DNA of 38,145 nt, taken from contig WFVD01000023.1 in the NCBI GenBank assembly GCA_015491865.1, positions 1 to 38,145 of the forward strand. Direction: 5' to 3'. The translations under genes and the position numbers were made by a program. Shown here piece after piece: positions 27,646-35,383 of the stretch (its first letter is position 1; each line of letters begins with the position of its first letter). This DNA is from Gammaproteobacteria bacterium. GTDB taxonomy: Bacteria; Pseudomonadota; Gammaproteobacteria; SZUA-140. A model generated the notes under the pieces. The model was not told where the DNA came from and did not search any database. It saw only the letters and a list, made by a program, of their open reading frames with translations.

Positions 27646-28617
27646 TTAGATGAGGCGATTGCGGATAGAGGTGGTTGATGTGTAGGTGCGTGTAATGCGG
27701 CCAAAGGTGCCATCAGACCTGTGGAGGTCATTCAGGGTAGAGAGTGTCAAGGTGATGCGAACGCTAACAACATCATTCATGTTGGTCACACTACTGGCGG
27801 GTTGATAGATTGTCGCAATCTGGTTGTTGTCAGTAGGGTCACTGTCGACGCCAAAGAGTATTTGCATATCCTGCACCCCTTCAACCAGTTCAACATTGTT
27901 GCCATTTTCATTACGAAACAGGGCGGGTTCACCGCTGGCACCTGCCTGGATGGAATAGGTGACGCTTTTTATGCGGTAGATGGTGCCGCTGTCATTATAT
28001 TCCAGCCCTGGGATGGTGGCGTTTCCAAAGCCGGGATCATTATTCCCCAGATTGGCTACGATGGTGTTATTGGTGCCTGAGTTTGCATTGGTGATTTCAA
28101 AGACATCTGCTTTTCTGCAATCAGTGGCAATCACCACATCTCGTTCATCAAGGCCATGGTTCACGGTTGTAACGTCAAATGAAGCGGCACTGACATTATG
28201 GGTTTCAATGCCTAACCCTTCACCGTAAGCGCCCTGCAGGACGAGTGTATCGGAGCCGTTTAGTCCGCTATTATCGGTTCCATCCACGCCACTGGTAGAG
28301 GGATCAACAGGGTGGTTAGCAGGCGTTGTGGGCGGATTGGGTGGATTAAGGTTGTTGGTAATGGTGATGTTTGGGTCGACTGATATGTTGGTGCACCCCC
28401 AGAAAGCGGCCATGCGGATCTCTCTGGCGATATGGTCCATTGCAAAGCGGCCATTCTCCTGTATCCGTGATAGCTCTTCGGTCAGACGATAGCTCTGCTT
28501 ATTGCCAACAAAGATCTGAACGACGCCCGCCAGTAAAATCAGGCTGATGGTGATGGCAACCATTATTTCAACCAGGGTCAGCCCCTGTTGTCTTTTTTTG
28601 TATGGAGGATAATTCAT
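27646..28617 (-). CDS. pilW: type IV pilus minor pilin PilW
   Basis: 323 residues from the ATG at 28617, whose first bases overlap the pilV stop (ATGA, 4 bases), showing translational coupling. The class III signal QQGLTLVEIMVAITISLILLAG has Leu at +1 and Glu at +5. The pattern continues with NKQSYRLTEELSRIQENGRFAMDHIAREIRMAAFWGC, the PilW signature. The C-terminal half is a large beta-rich domain with a proline-rich stretch (NPPNPPTTPANHP, around 107-119). It primes pilus assembly with PilV, PilX, FimU/FimT and PilE. Confidence 0.94.
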   Translation of the reverse strand: MNYPPYKKRQQGLTLVEIMVAITISLILLAGVVQIFVGNKQSYRLTEELSRIQENGRFAMDHIAREIRMAAFWGCTNISVDPNITITNNLNPPNPPTTPANHPVDPSTSGVDGTDNSGLNGSDTLVLQGAYGEGLGIETHNVSAASFDVTTVNHGLDERDVVIATDCRKADVFEITNANSGTNNTIVANLGNNDPGFGNATIPGLEYNDSGTIYRIKSVTYSIQAGASGEPALFRNENGNNVELVEGVQDMQILFGVDSDPTDNNQIATIYQPASSVTNMNDVVSVRITLTLSTLNDLHRSDGTFGRITRTYTSTTSIRNRLI

Positions 28618-29105
28618 AGTATTGTCACACTTATGGCTAGGCATTTAAGGTCGGTAGGTGTGGCTGAATTGCAACCAAGGCCGGTGGCTCCGTTGCGCAG
28701 CTCATCCCAGCGTACGGTGATCACGAATGTACTGCTGTTACCTACAACGGTGCCTGCGCCAGAAGGGAGTAGTTCGGCGAGCGCGGTGTTCCACTCACGG
28801 GCGTCGTAGTCGGCTAGTTGCTCTGCGGAGCAGCCTGTGGTGATGCAGCCTGGGTCGTCTGGGATGCCGCTAATATTGTTGTATTCGTTGTCACTAACCC
28901 CTTCGAGATTGGCGCGCATTCGGTTGGCCATATCATAGGCCATTAGCGCTGCCTGGCTCTGCAGGTAGGCGTTGTGGTTGTTTTTCAGGCTATTGGCCTG
29001 AAGGCCTGCTAGCCCGAGCAGGCCGATTGAAAGGATGACCATGGTGACCAGCATTTCAATCAGCGTGAAACCGGATGCAGCTTTATATTTGTTAGATAGT
29101 TTCAT
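28614..29105 (-). CDS. pilV: type IV pilus modification protein PilV
   Basis: 163 residues. The class III signal ASGFTLIEMLVTMVILSIGLLG has Phe at +1 and Glu at +5. QANSLKNNHNAYLQSQAALMAYDMANRMRAN is the PilV family block. A Cys-rich middle region (DDPGCITTGCSAEQL) and a late GLGCNSATPTDLKCL can form disulfides. The stop overlaps the pilW start by 4 bases. It begins 17 bases after the FimT-like gene ends. Confidence 0.94.
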   Translation of the reverse strand: MKLSNKYKAASGFTLIEMLVTMVILSIGLLGLAGLQANSLKNNHNAYLQSQAALMAYDMANRMRANLEGVSDNEYNNISGIPDDPGCITTGCSAEQLADYDAREWNTALAELLPSGAGTVVGNSSTFVITVRWDELRNGATGLGCNSATPTDLKCLAISVTIL

Positions 29106-29122
29106 TGCCTCTATCCCGGTTG

Positions 29123-29707
29123 TTAGCAGCTTGTGACAGAAACGGTGGCATCATTGGCCGGGGCGCTTCGAATCTGTCCGGATGCGTTGATGACGATGGC
29201 GCGCGCTTTATCACCGAACCCCCGGCTGTCACAGAGTACAAGGGTTCCTGACTGTGTGCCGCCACCCCCTACAATCTGCGAAGAGCCGTTGTAGGTATAA
29301 GAGACATAATTACCAACATTTCCAGTAACACCATTAAGAGTAGGGTTACCATCTAATGGGCCGTGCGTACGCAGGATCGTGTCGGTATTATTGACGGTAG
29401 CATCGCTATTACTGTCGGTAAAGATGATCCACCCCTGCTGCCAGCCGCCAGCCGTAGTACAACTGGTATTATTGGCACTTTTACAGATGGTCACCCGGTC
29501 ACCGCGTTTGACCGCTTCGCTACGGGTAATATTAAGCGAGGTGACCAGGTCGTTAGCCTGGGTCACGATACGGTTATCCTGGATCATTGTCGTAAAGCTG
29601 GGTACTGCCTGCGAGAGAATAATGGCAGCAATGGCTAACGTAACCATCAGCTCAGTTAAGGTGAAGCCTGTCTGTTTTCTGTTCATGGGTGATGTTTTAG
29701 CATTCAT
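29123..29707 (-). CDS. fimT: GspH/FimT family pseudopilin
   Basis: 194 residues from the ATG at 29707 with a modest GGA 6 bases upstream. A GTG at 29722 and an ATG at 29686 are also possible. The prepilin signal KQTGFTLTELMVTLAIAAIILSQAVPSF has Glu5. The GspH/FimT domain follows with NDLVTSLNITRSEAVKRGDRVTICKS, GGWQQGWIIFTDSN and a C-terminal VLCDSRGFG. It is either FimT or FimU; the two are hard to separate by eye. In Pseudomonas fimU heads the minor-pilin operon and fimT is next to thiO. Here a single gene occupies both places. It is the first gene of the operon. Confidence 0.88.
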   Translation of the reverse strand: MNAKTSPMNRKQTGFTLTELMVTLAIAAIILSQAVPSFTTMIQDNRIVTQANDLVTSLNITRSEAVKRGDRVTICKSANNTSCTTAGGWQQGWIIFTDSNSDATVNNTDTILRTHGPLDGNPTLNGVTGNVGNYVSYTYNGSSQIVGGGGTQSGTLVLCDSRGFGDKARAIVINASGQIRSAPANDATVSVTSC

Positions 29708-29877
29708 GGTTTTTCCGGTCACGCGAAAGGCGACGAGCTGTTATATTTGTCCGATAAACGGTCATCTGGGTTAGAATTCCCGGGTTTCAGTCCCGCTTCT
29801 GGACTATTCATCGGCGCATGGGCGGGTTTCTTTTAGGTTGCATTTTGAGGTGTGTGTGGTGAGACAGCGGGAAAGCG

Positions 29878-30972
29878 ATGAGGGATAAGACGGCAGAGTG
29901 TCTGGTCATAGGTGGGGGTTTGGTGGGAATGCTGAGCGCTTATGAACTGGCTCAGGCGGGCATGCGGGTAATGCTGCTGGAGCGGGGGCGCACCGGCCAG
30001 GAGTCTTCGTGGGCCGGGGGGGGGATTCTCTCACCGCTCTATCCATGGCGTTATCCCAATGCGGTGAACCAGTTGGCCGCCTGGGGGCAGGCGCGCTATC
30101 GAGCACTGGCTGAAACACTACATGAACAGTCGGGGATCGACCCCGAATGGCAGCAGAGCGGCCTGCTAATGCTCGATGTTGCAGAGCAGAATGAGGCCGT
30201 GGCATGGGCCCAGCATGAAGGCGTTGCGCTGAAACTATTGACTAATGAGGCAATATCTCACTGTGAGCCGGCACTACAGATAGCGGTTGAACGCGCCCTC
30301 TGGATGCCCTCGGTGGCACAGATTCGTAATCCACGGCTGCTAACCGCGCTACGCAACACACTGGAGCGGCAGGGGGTGACGTTCAGAGAGCAGAGCGAAG
30401 TGTTGGCACTGCAACAGCAGGGTGGACGAGTGACAGCTGTTGAAAGCTCGACTGGAGTGTACGATGCCGGGCAAGTGGTGATTGCCACCGGGGCGTGGAG
30501 CCGAGGTCTGCTGGATGGCACCCCTTTATCGATTGATATAGAGCCTGTGCGCGGGCAGATGCTGCTATATAAGGCTAAGCCTGGGCTGCTCAATACCATT
30601 GTGATGGCGGATGGCCACTATGCGATCCCGCGCCGGGATGGCCATATTCTGGTGGGAAGCACATTAGAACATGCTGGGTTTGATAAATCGATAACCGCTG
30701 CTGCAGCGACAACACTGCGTGAAATTGCGGAACGGTTAGTCCCTGCATTGGCCGGGATGAAAGTCGTGCGTCACTGGGCAGGGCTGCGTCCAGGGTCATT
30801 CGAAGGGGTGCCCTATATTGGTGAACACCCTGCAATTTCCGGGCTATATGTGAATACAGGCCATTTTAGAAACGGGGTAGTGCTGGGGCTGGCTTCAGCA
30901 AGACTGCTGGGTGATTTGATGTTGGGACGCGAATCCGTGTTTGATCCATCGCTCTATGCTGTTGAAAGATAA
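29878..30972 (+). CDS. thiO: glycine oxidase ThiO
   Basis: 364 residues, a soluble FAD enzyme of the D-amino-acid oxidase family. ThiO oxidises glycine to the imine used in thiazole formation for thiamine. The N-terminal dinucleotide fold is VIGGGLVGMLSAYELAQAGMRVMLLERG, and SWAGGGILSPLYPW is the ThiO signature. The closing HWAGLRPGSFEGVPYIGEHP and the NTGHFRNGVVLGLASARLL end fit the family. No other thi gene is adjacent; ThiO beside the pilin cluster is also found in P. aeruginosa. A nine-G run (30016-30024) encodes the conserved GGG. The gene is divergent from fimT. Confidence 0.93.
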   Translation: MRDKTAECLVIGGGLVGMLSAYELAQAGMRVMLLERGRTGQESSWAGGGILSPLYPWRYPNAVNQLAAWGQARYRALAETLHEQSGIDPEWQQSGLLMLDVAEQNEAVAWAQHEGVALKLLTNEAISHCEPALQIAVERALWMPSVAQIRNPRLLTALRNTLERQGVTFREQSEVLALQQQGGRVTAVESSTGVYDAGQVVIATGAWSRGLLDGTPLSIDIEPVRGQMLLYKAKPGLLNTIVMADGHYAIPRRDGHILVGSTLEHAGFDKSITAAAATTLREIAERLVPALAGMKVVRHWAGLRPGSFEGVPYIGEHPAISGLYVNTGHFRNGVVLGLASARLLGDLMLGRESVFDPSLYAVER

Positions 30973-31002
30973 GTGATAATTTTTTTCTTGACGAAGAACA
31001 AG

Positions 31003-31031
31003 TTGTTTAGCAGAGCGCCTTCTTTTATACT
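31003..31031 (+). promoter_or_regulatory. promoter of tRNA-Thr
   Basis: TTGTTT (31003-31008) and TATACT (31026-31031) are separated by 17 bases. They are followed at once by GCCCCGC, a GC-rich discriminator typical of stringently controlled stable-RNA promoters. Transcription would start near 31038, about 32 bases before the tRNA. Confidence 0.7.
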
Positions 31032-31069
31032 GCCCCGCTTGTCTTGATGGGTGCTCCCTGATCGACAGT

Positions 31070-31145
<76 letters not shown>

Positions 31146-31186
31146 CTTTACTGCTCTATTTTATCTGGCTGGATAGCCTGCAACGT

Positions 31187-31456
31187 TTAATCCCGACCCG
31201 TAATCCCGGCCTCCTTGAATATTGCAATGGCTTCATCAAGCGCTATCTGTGCTGTCTCCCTGTCTTTGAATGGGCCATGAGATTCACCGCCACGTACCAG
31301 AAAGTACCAGCCATCTTTTGAACTGTCGCCATTTTTATTGACTAATGAAGATTGATAAAAAAAACGGTCACTTCGATAGTAGAGCGCTTGTTCCGCTGGC
31401 GGTGAAGGTTCATCTTCCTGGGCGGTAAAGAGGGTCTCTTTTATTTTTTTCCACAT
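31187..31456 (-). CDS. small conserved protein, DUF6316-like
   Basis: 89 residues, no signal peptide or membrane segment. The central YYRSDRFFYQ, then DGWYFLVRGGESHGPFKDRETAQIALDEAI, resembles the small DUF6316 family (RSDRFF, WYF, GPF and an Ala-rich helix). I assign this from memory of the pattern, not a search. The function is unknown. An acidic proline-bearing stretch (EDEPSPPAEQ) precedes the domain. It sits between the tRNA and regA on the same strand as regA, 153 bases further on, so it may be a separate unit. Confidence 0.65.
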   Translation of the reverse strand: MWKKIKETLFTAQEDEPSPPAEQALYYRSDRFFYQSSLVNKNGDSSKDGWYFLVRGGESHGPFKDRETAQIALDEAIAIFKEAGITGRD

Positions 31457-31609
31457 AATTAAGTCTCAATTACAGGTGATAATATAACCATTGGTAGCGA
31501 TCACCAGAGGTTTTATCTGAAGGGTGATTCCCTGCCTGAAACATATAGCGTCATTTTATTAAGTGACTTCAGCAGAAATTTACTGTTTTTTGGGGATCTT
31601 ATAAAAAGA

Positions 31610-32182
31610 TTACTGCTTAAGAGGTCGTTTCTGAAGTTTTCGCTGTAATGTACGGCGGTGCATGCAGAGTTGTCGTGCTGCAGCAGAGATATTGCCGTTG
31701 CAGTCGGCGAGTACTTTCTGGATATGCTCCCATTCAACGCGGTTAACCGACATCGGTTTAGTGGTAACGGGCGTATTGCTATTGCCCTCTTCTCTGTAAA
31801 ACGCTTCGACCACATCATCGGCATCGGCTGGCTTTGAAAGGTAATGTGTAGCGCCGAGTTTTATCGCCTCAACAGCCGTCGCGATGCTGGCGTAACCGGT
31901 CAGAACCACGATTCGGGTGTGGGCATCGAGCACCTTCAGCCGTTCGACCAGCACCAGGCCGGATGCCCCAGGCATATTGAGGTCAACCACCGCAAACTCT
32001 GGCGAGTTCTGTTCTGCAAGTTTTACTGCATCATTGACATTGCTGGTGATGGTGACATCAAAGCCACGCTTGCTGAGCGCCTGACTCAACACATAACAGA
32101 AAGTTTCATCATCATCGACCAGCAGGAGTGACGGCGCATCGTTGAGCGGGCTGTTGCTGGTTTGCTCGCCTCCTCTATTCAT
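31610..32182 (-). CDS. regA: RegA/PrrA/RoxR-family redox response regulator
   Basis: 190 residues. A receiver domain (about 17-130) has the acidic pocket LLVDDDET, phospho-acceptor Asp67 in VVDLNMPG, the switch Thr in VVLTGYAS, and Lys in YLSKPAD. A Fis-type helix-turn-helix at the C-terminus reads NGNISAAARQLCMHRRTLQRKLQKRP, the RegA/ActR/PrrA signature. These regulators control respiration, photosynthesis, nitrogen and carbon fixation genes in response to redox state (family knowledge). It overlaps regB by 4 bases (ATGA), so it is translationally coupled to its kinase. Targets here probably include the divergent cytochrome. Confidence 0.93.
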   Translation of the reverse strand: MNRGGEQTSNSPLNDAPSLLLVDDDETFCYVLSQALSKRGFDVTITSNVNDAVKLAEQNSPEFAVVDLNMPGASGLVLVERLKVLDAHTRIVVLTGYASIATAVEAIKLGATHYLSKPADADDVVEAFYREEGNSNTPVTTKPMSVNRVEWEHIQKVLADCNGNISAAARQLCMHRRTLQRKLQKRPLKQ

Positions 32183-33456
32183 GCCGTCACCATTAGCGGT
32201 TTAAGTGGCAGCTGTATGTTAACACTTGCGCCGCCACCCTCACGGTTATTCATCGTGATATGGCCGCCGAGGCGTTCAATCACAGCCTGTGCCAGGAATA
32301 GCCCAAGCCCCTGCCCCTCTTTTTTCGTAGTGAAAAATGGGGTGCCGATGACGGCCTGTGTCTTTTCATTTAACCCCTCCCCACGGTCATTGATCTCAAC
32401 TGCTAGACGCTCACGATCCCAGCTGAAGATGATCTCAATCTGCTGCGGAGATGCATCGGCAGCATTGTTTAAGATGCTGGTGAGCGCCTGGCTCAGGGTG
32501 TCATCAACTACGATCAACGGTGCGGGTTGCGGGCCACACCACTGCGGTTGCAGGGTGACATTGGGACGTATCAGACACCACTGTTGCAGCACATCATTCA
32601 GGTAGCTGTCGAGTGGTTGCCGGATAGCACCTTCGGCACGCGATTGCCCTGCGCGTGCACTAATCTGTGTCAGTGTCTGTTTGCAGCGTTCAATCTGTTC
32701 GCGCAGCATTCGGGTCTGTTCCGTCATCTCGGGGCGGCTGGTTAGCTCATTCTGTAGCTCTTTGGTGATGACCGCCATCGTCGCGAGCGGCGTACCAAGC
32801 TCGTGCGCAGCACCGGCTGCAAAGGTGCCGAGTGACACCAGGTGCTCATCACGTAGCGCCTTCTCTCGCGCTTCGGCAATGGTCTGTTCTTGCTCGCGTA
32901 ACGTATCAGCCAGCTTTACAACAAAAAAGATGATCAACCCGGCGCCTAGTAAAAAACTAAACCACATGCCGATGATATGCTGGTTAAAATCACCACCCTG
33001 GTGCTCTCCGATGCTATGCATCGGGGTGAAGAAAAACATCAGCAGTGTATAGCAGGCGATGGTGATGGCCGCCATTCCCCATGCATAGAGGCGCGGCGCA
33101 GTGGTTGCCACAATAACCAGCGGTAGCAGCAGAAGTGAGACAAAAGGGTTGGTCGAACCACCAGAGAGGTAGAGGATGGCGGTGAGTACGACCACATCGA
33201 TGACCAATTGTATAAAAAAAGTGTTGATGTTAATAGCGTGTCGATGACGTAGCCGAAGCCATGAGACAACATTAAGGATGCCGTAGACAGAGATCACGGT
33301 AATCAGCGGCAGTAGCGGAATATGGAGGTGCAGTTTAAGCGAGGCGATGGAAGCTCCCAGTAAATAGCAGATAATCACCACGTTCCTGAGTACAAAGAGC
33401 TGTTTCAGGTTCTGCGCAATTGATGTGTCTGAGGTAGCGGTCGGCTGTATAAACAT
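32179..33456 (-). CDS. regB: RegB/PrrB/RoxS-family redox sensor kinase
   Basis: 425 residues from the ATG at 33456; a TTG at 33534 or GTG at 33459 is possible. Six hydrophobic segments span about residues 20-185. The quinone-binding heptapeptide GGxxNPF is present as GGSTNPF at 99-105. The H-box GAAHELGTPLAT has His218. The redox Cys lies at 258 in IERCKQ, exactly 40 residues later, the same distance as His225 to Cys265 of Rhodobacter capsulatus RegB. The catalytic domain has EINDRGEGL and GQGLGLFLA. It should autophosphorylate under reducing conditions and phosphorylate RegA. Confidence 0.94.
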   Translation of the reverse strand: MFIQPTATSDTSIAQNLKQLFVLRNVVIICYLLGASIASLKLHLHIPLLPLITVISVYGILNVVSWLRLRHRHAININTFFIQLVIDVVVLTAILYLSGGSTNPFVSLLLLPLVIVATTAPRLYAWGMAAITIACYTLLMFFFTPMHSIGEHQGGDFNQHIIGMWFSFLLGAGLIIFFVVKLADTLREQEQTIAEAREKALRDEHLVSLGTFAAGAAHELGTPLATMAVITKELQNELTSRPEMTEQTRMLREQIERCKQTLTQISARAGQSRAEGAIRQPLDSYLNDVLQQWCLIRPNVTLQPQWCGPQPAPLIVVDDTLSQALTSILNNAADASPQQIEIIFSWDRERLAVEINDRGEGLNEKTQAVIGTPFFTTKKEGQGLGLFLAQAVIERLGGHITMNNREGGGASVNIQLPLKPLMVTA

Positions 33457-33526
33457 CACAAAATAGTTAGTGGTTCTGGAGCGGGTTTGCCAAGTACCAT
33501 TGTAGCGTGTGGTTGGGGGTGTGTCG

Positions 33527-33543
33527 TGTGACAAGATGTCGCA
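33527..33543. promoter_or_regulatory. candidate RegA/PrrA binding site
   Basis: TGTGAC (33527-33532), five bases, then GTCGCA (33538-33543) forms an inverted repeat with 5 of 6 matches. It fits the GCGNC-N5-GNCGC type consensus described for PrrA/RegA, with one departure (GTGAC). It lies in the 192-base gap between divergent regB and the cytochrome gene, the expected place for autoregulation and cytochrome control. Match by eye only. Confidence 0.45.
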
Positions 33544-33573
33544 TCACCACTGGGTTGCACAGGGGGCTACAAT

Positions 33574-33602
33574 TTGTTGTGAGCAGGCGCGCCTGATAAG
33601 GT
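33574..33602 (+). promoter_or_regulatory. candidate cytochrome promoter with palindrome in the spacer
   Basis: TTGTTG (33574-33579) and TAAGGT (33597-33602) are 17 bases apart. The perfect 12-base palindrome CAGGCGCGCCTG (33584-33595) fills most of the spacer, where a bound protein would block or remodel RNA polymerase. Start of transcription would be near 33609, about 40 bases before the cytochrome ATG. Confidence 0.4.
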
Positions 33603-33648
33603 ATTCTCCTGTTTTGATTTATTCTGAAATTAAAGGTAGTGGTGGCTG

Positions 33649-34962
33649 ATGAAAGCTCGCTGGCGTGTTACGTCTTTTCTTTTTGTGGCGGTGTTATTGA
33701 GTAGTGGTGTCGCTACTGCTGAGGGTGATGAACCACGCTACGCGCAGCTGGTCTACTCCGGCAATCTCGATGGTGAACTGGAGCCGTGTGGTTGCAGTGA
33801 GTATGGTAATCAGGGCGGGATAAAACGGCGGGTTAGTAAGATTGATACATTGCGCGCAGCGAATCCGGATCTCTTTCTGGTTTCTGCGGGGGGGCTGCTG
33901 ATTAGCGATCTGCCGCAGGACCGCCTCACCAGTGACTATATCCTCAGAGGATTTGCCGCGCTCAATTACGATGCAGTAGGGGTGCAGTGGCAAGACCTCG
34001 CTTTTGGTGTTCCCTTTTTACAGTCGCACCATCTGCCGTGGGTAGCGAGTAACTGGCATGGTGAAACCTTCGCCACTGAAAAACAGATTCAACACGGCGA
34101 TGTGACATTGAGTTATTTTCAGTGGCTTGATCCTGCGCAGGCACCTCAGGGTGAGATGCAGGGGGGGCATCTACCGGTGACAGCAGATGTGGCTGAATTG
34201 GCTGAGCGACTTAATGTGGCGCGTAGGCGGGGTGATGTGACACTGTTGGCGACGACGCTGTCGTTAGCGGATGCGCAGCAGCAGTTGCCGCTGAATGATC
34301 TCTCGATCCTGGTGATTGAATCCAACTATGAACTTTATGCCGACCCCAGATTAGTCGATGGGGTGCTGGTACTGCAGCCCGGTTCGCGAGGTATGCGGCT
34401 GGCATCGATCAACCTTGAGATCGATAAAATAGGCCGCATCATCGCGTGGCAGCATGAGGTCATGCCGTTACCACCAGCCGTGGGTGATGCACCGCGTATG
34501 GCTGACTGGTACAACGCTTATAATGCAGAGGTGAAGGCGGCCTATAAAAAGAGCGTTGAACTGCGCAAGGCGCAGAAATCGGGTGAAAGCCCTTTTGCTG
34601 GCGCGCAGGCATGCAAAAGCTGTCATCAGGCTGAATATAAAAGATGGTCAAAGTCACGTCACAGCGATGCCTTTTACACCCTGCAGGATGTGAACAAGGC
34701 GTTCGATCCAAACTGTATTAGTTGCCATACGGTTGGCTTTAATCGAGACGGCGGTTTTATCGACCCCGACTCAACGCCCGCTCTGCTGCATGTGCAGTGT
34801 GAATCCTGTCACGGCGCGGCACGTGAGCATGTCGCATCCGCAGGGCGGATATCGCCCGAGTCTACCGGTAAAGCGAAGGCTGAGCGCTGTCTGCAATGTC
34901 ACAATGCAACCCATAGCCCACTTTTTAAAGTAGAGGATTACTGGCCGAAGATTAGCCACTAG
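33649..34962 (+). CDS. tetraheme cytochrome c with degenerate UshA-like N-terminal domain
   Basis: 437 residues. A Sec signal peptide (1 to about 24, VATAEG) sends it to the periplasm. Residues about 30-270 resemble the N-terminal part of UshA-type 5'-nucleotidases. The usual metal-ligand start is replaced by YSGNLDGELEPCGCSEYGNQGG with Cys47 and Cys49, so phosphatase activity is unlikely. The C-terminal part has four c-heme sites: CKSCH (322-326), CISCH (356-360), CESCH (384-388) and CLQCH (414-418), with extra His residues as possible distal ligands. This resembles the cytochrome c554 group. It probably carries electrons in the periplasm; substrate unknown. It is divergent from the redox kinase gene regB. 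Confidence 0.85.
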   Translation: MKARWRVTSFLFVAVLLSSGVATAEGDEPRYAQLVYSGNLDGELEPCGCSEYGNQGGIKRRVSKIDTLRAANPDLFLVSAGGLLISDLPQDRLTSDYILRGFAALNYDAVGVQWQDLAFGVPFLQSHHLPWVASNWHGETFATEKQIQHGDVTLSYFQWLDPAQAPQGEMQGGHLPVTADVAELAERLNVARRRGDVTLLATTLSLADAQQQLPLNDLSILVIESNYELYADPRLVDGVLVLQPGSRGMRLASINLEIDKIGRIIAWQHEVMPLPPAVGDAPRMADWYNAYNAEVKAAYKKSVELRKAQKSGESPFAGAQACKSCHQAEYKRWSKSRHSDAFYTLQDVNKAFDPNCISCHTVGFNRDGGFIDPDSTPALLHVQCESCHGAAREHVASAGRISPESTGKAKAERCLQCHNATHSPLFKVEDYWPKISH

Positions 34963-35050
34963 TGGGCGTATGCATTGTCTGTGGTTCTTGAGTACAATGT
35001 CTGCGAATTGAAAGTAATCGACAGTGACAAGATTCAGGGGTTGAGTGTCT

Positions 35051-35374
35051 ATGAGGTATCTCGTAATTGCGGCGGCGGTGATGGCTATTCTGGCCGGGGT
35101 GATCTTTAGTACCGCAGGCAAAAAGATGATGCATGTGACCAGTAGCGAGGTGGCTGTTGTGGAACTGCCTGAGCCGAATTCAGCCGGTGCCGGTCTGTTT
35201 AAACAGTATTGCGCGCAGTGTCACGGCCTGCCAGCAATCGACACGCATACCGCGGCGGACTGGCCGCGCGCGGTTGAGCGCATGATGACCAACATCTCGG
35301 CCAGTGGCAAGCAGATACCGAGTGACGGTGAGCGTGATCTGATCGTCAGTTACCTGGTTCGCCACGCGAAGTAA
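35051..35374 (+). CDS. membrane-anchored monoheme cytochrome c
   Basis: 107 residues from the ATG at 35051; a GTG at 35045 is also possible (CAGGGG is 4 bases before the GTG, 10 before the ATG). An N-terminal hydrophobic segment (about 4-20) without a clear cleavage site suggests a membrane anchor. A single heme site, YCAQCHGLPAI, is near residue 55. The axial Met is probably in VERMMTNI. The closing SDGERDLIVSYLVRHA is a typical small class I cytochrome helix. It follows the tetraheme protein by 88 bases and may accept electrons from it. Partner and pathway are inferred. Confidence 0.85.
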   Translation: MRYLVIAAAVMAILAGVIFSTAGKKMMHVTSSEVAVVELPEPNSAGAGLFKQYCAQCHGLPAIDTHTAADWPRAVERMMTNISASGKQIPSDGERDLIVSYLVRHAK

Positions 35375-35383
35375 TCCTGCTCG

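Noticed and set aside
29723-29877. TPP riboswitch before thiO
   Set aside because: The gap has no CTGAGA-type thi-box core. A weak TTGTCC/TAGAAT promoter with a 19-base spacer is the most that can be said.
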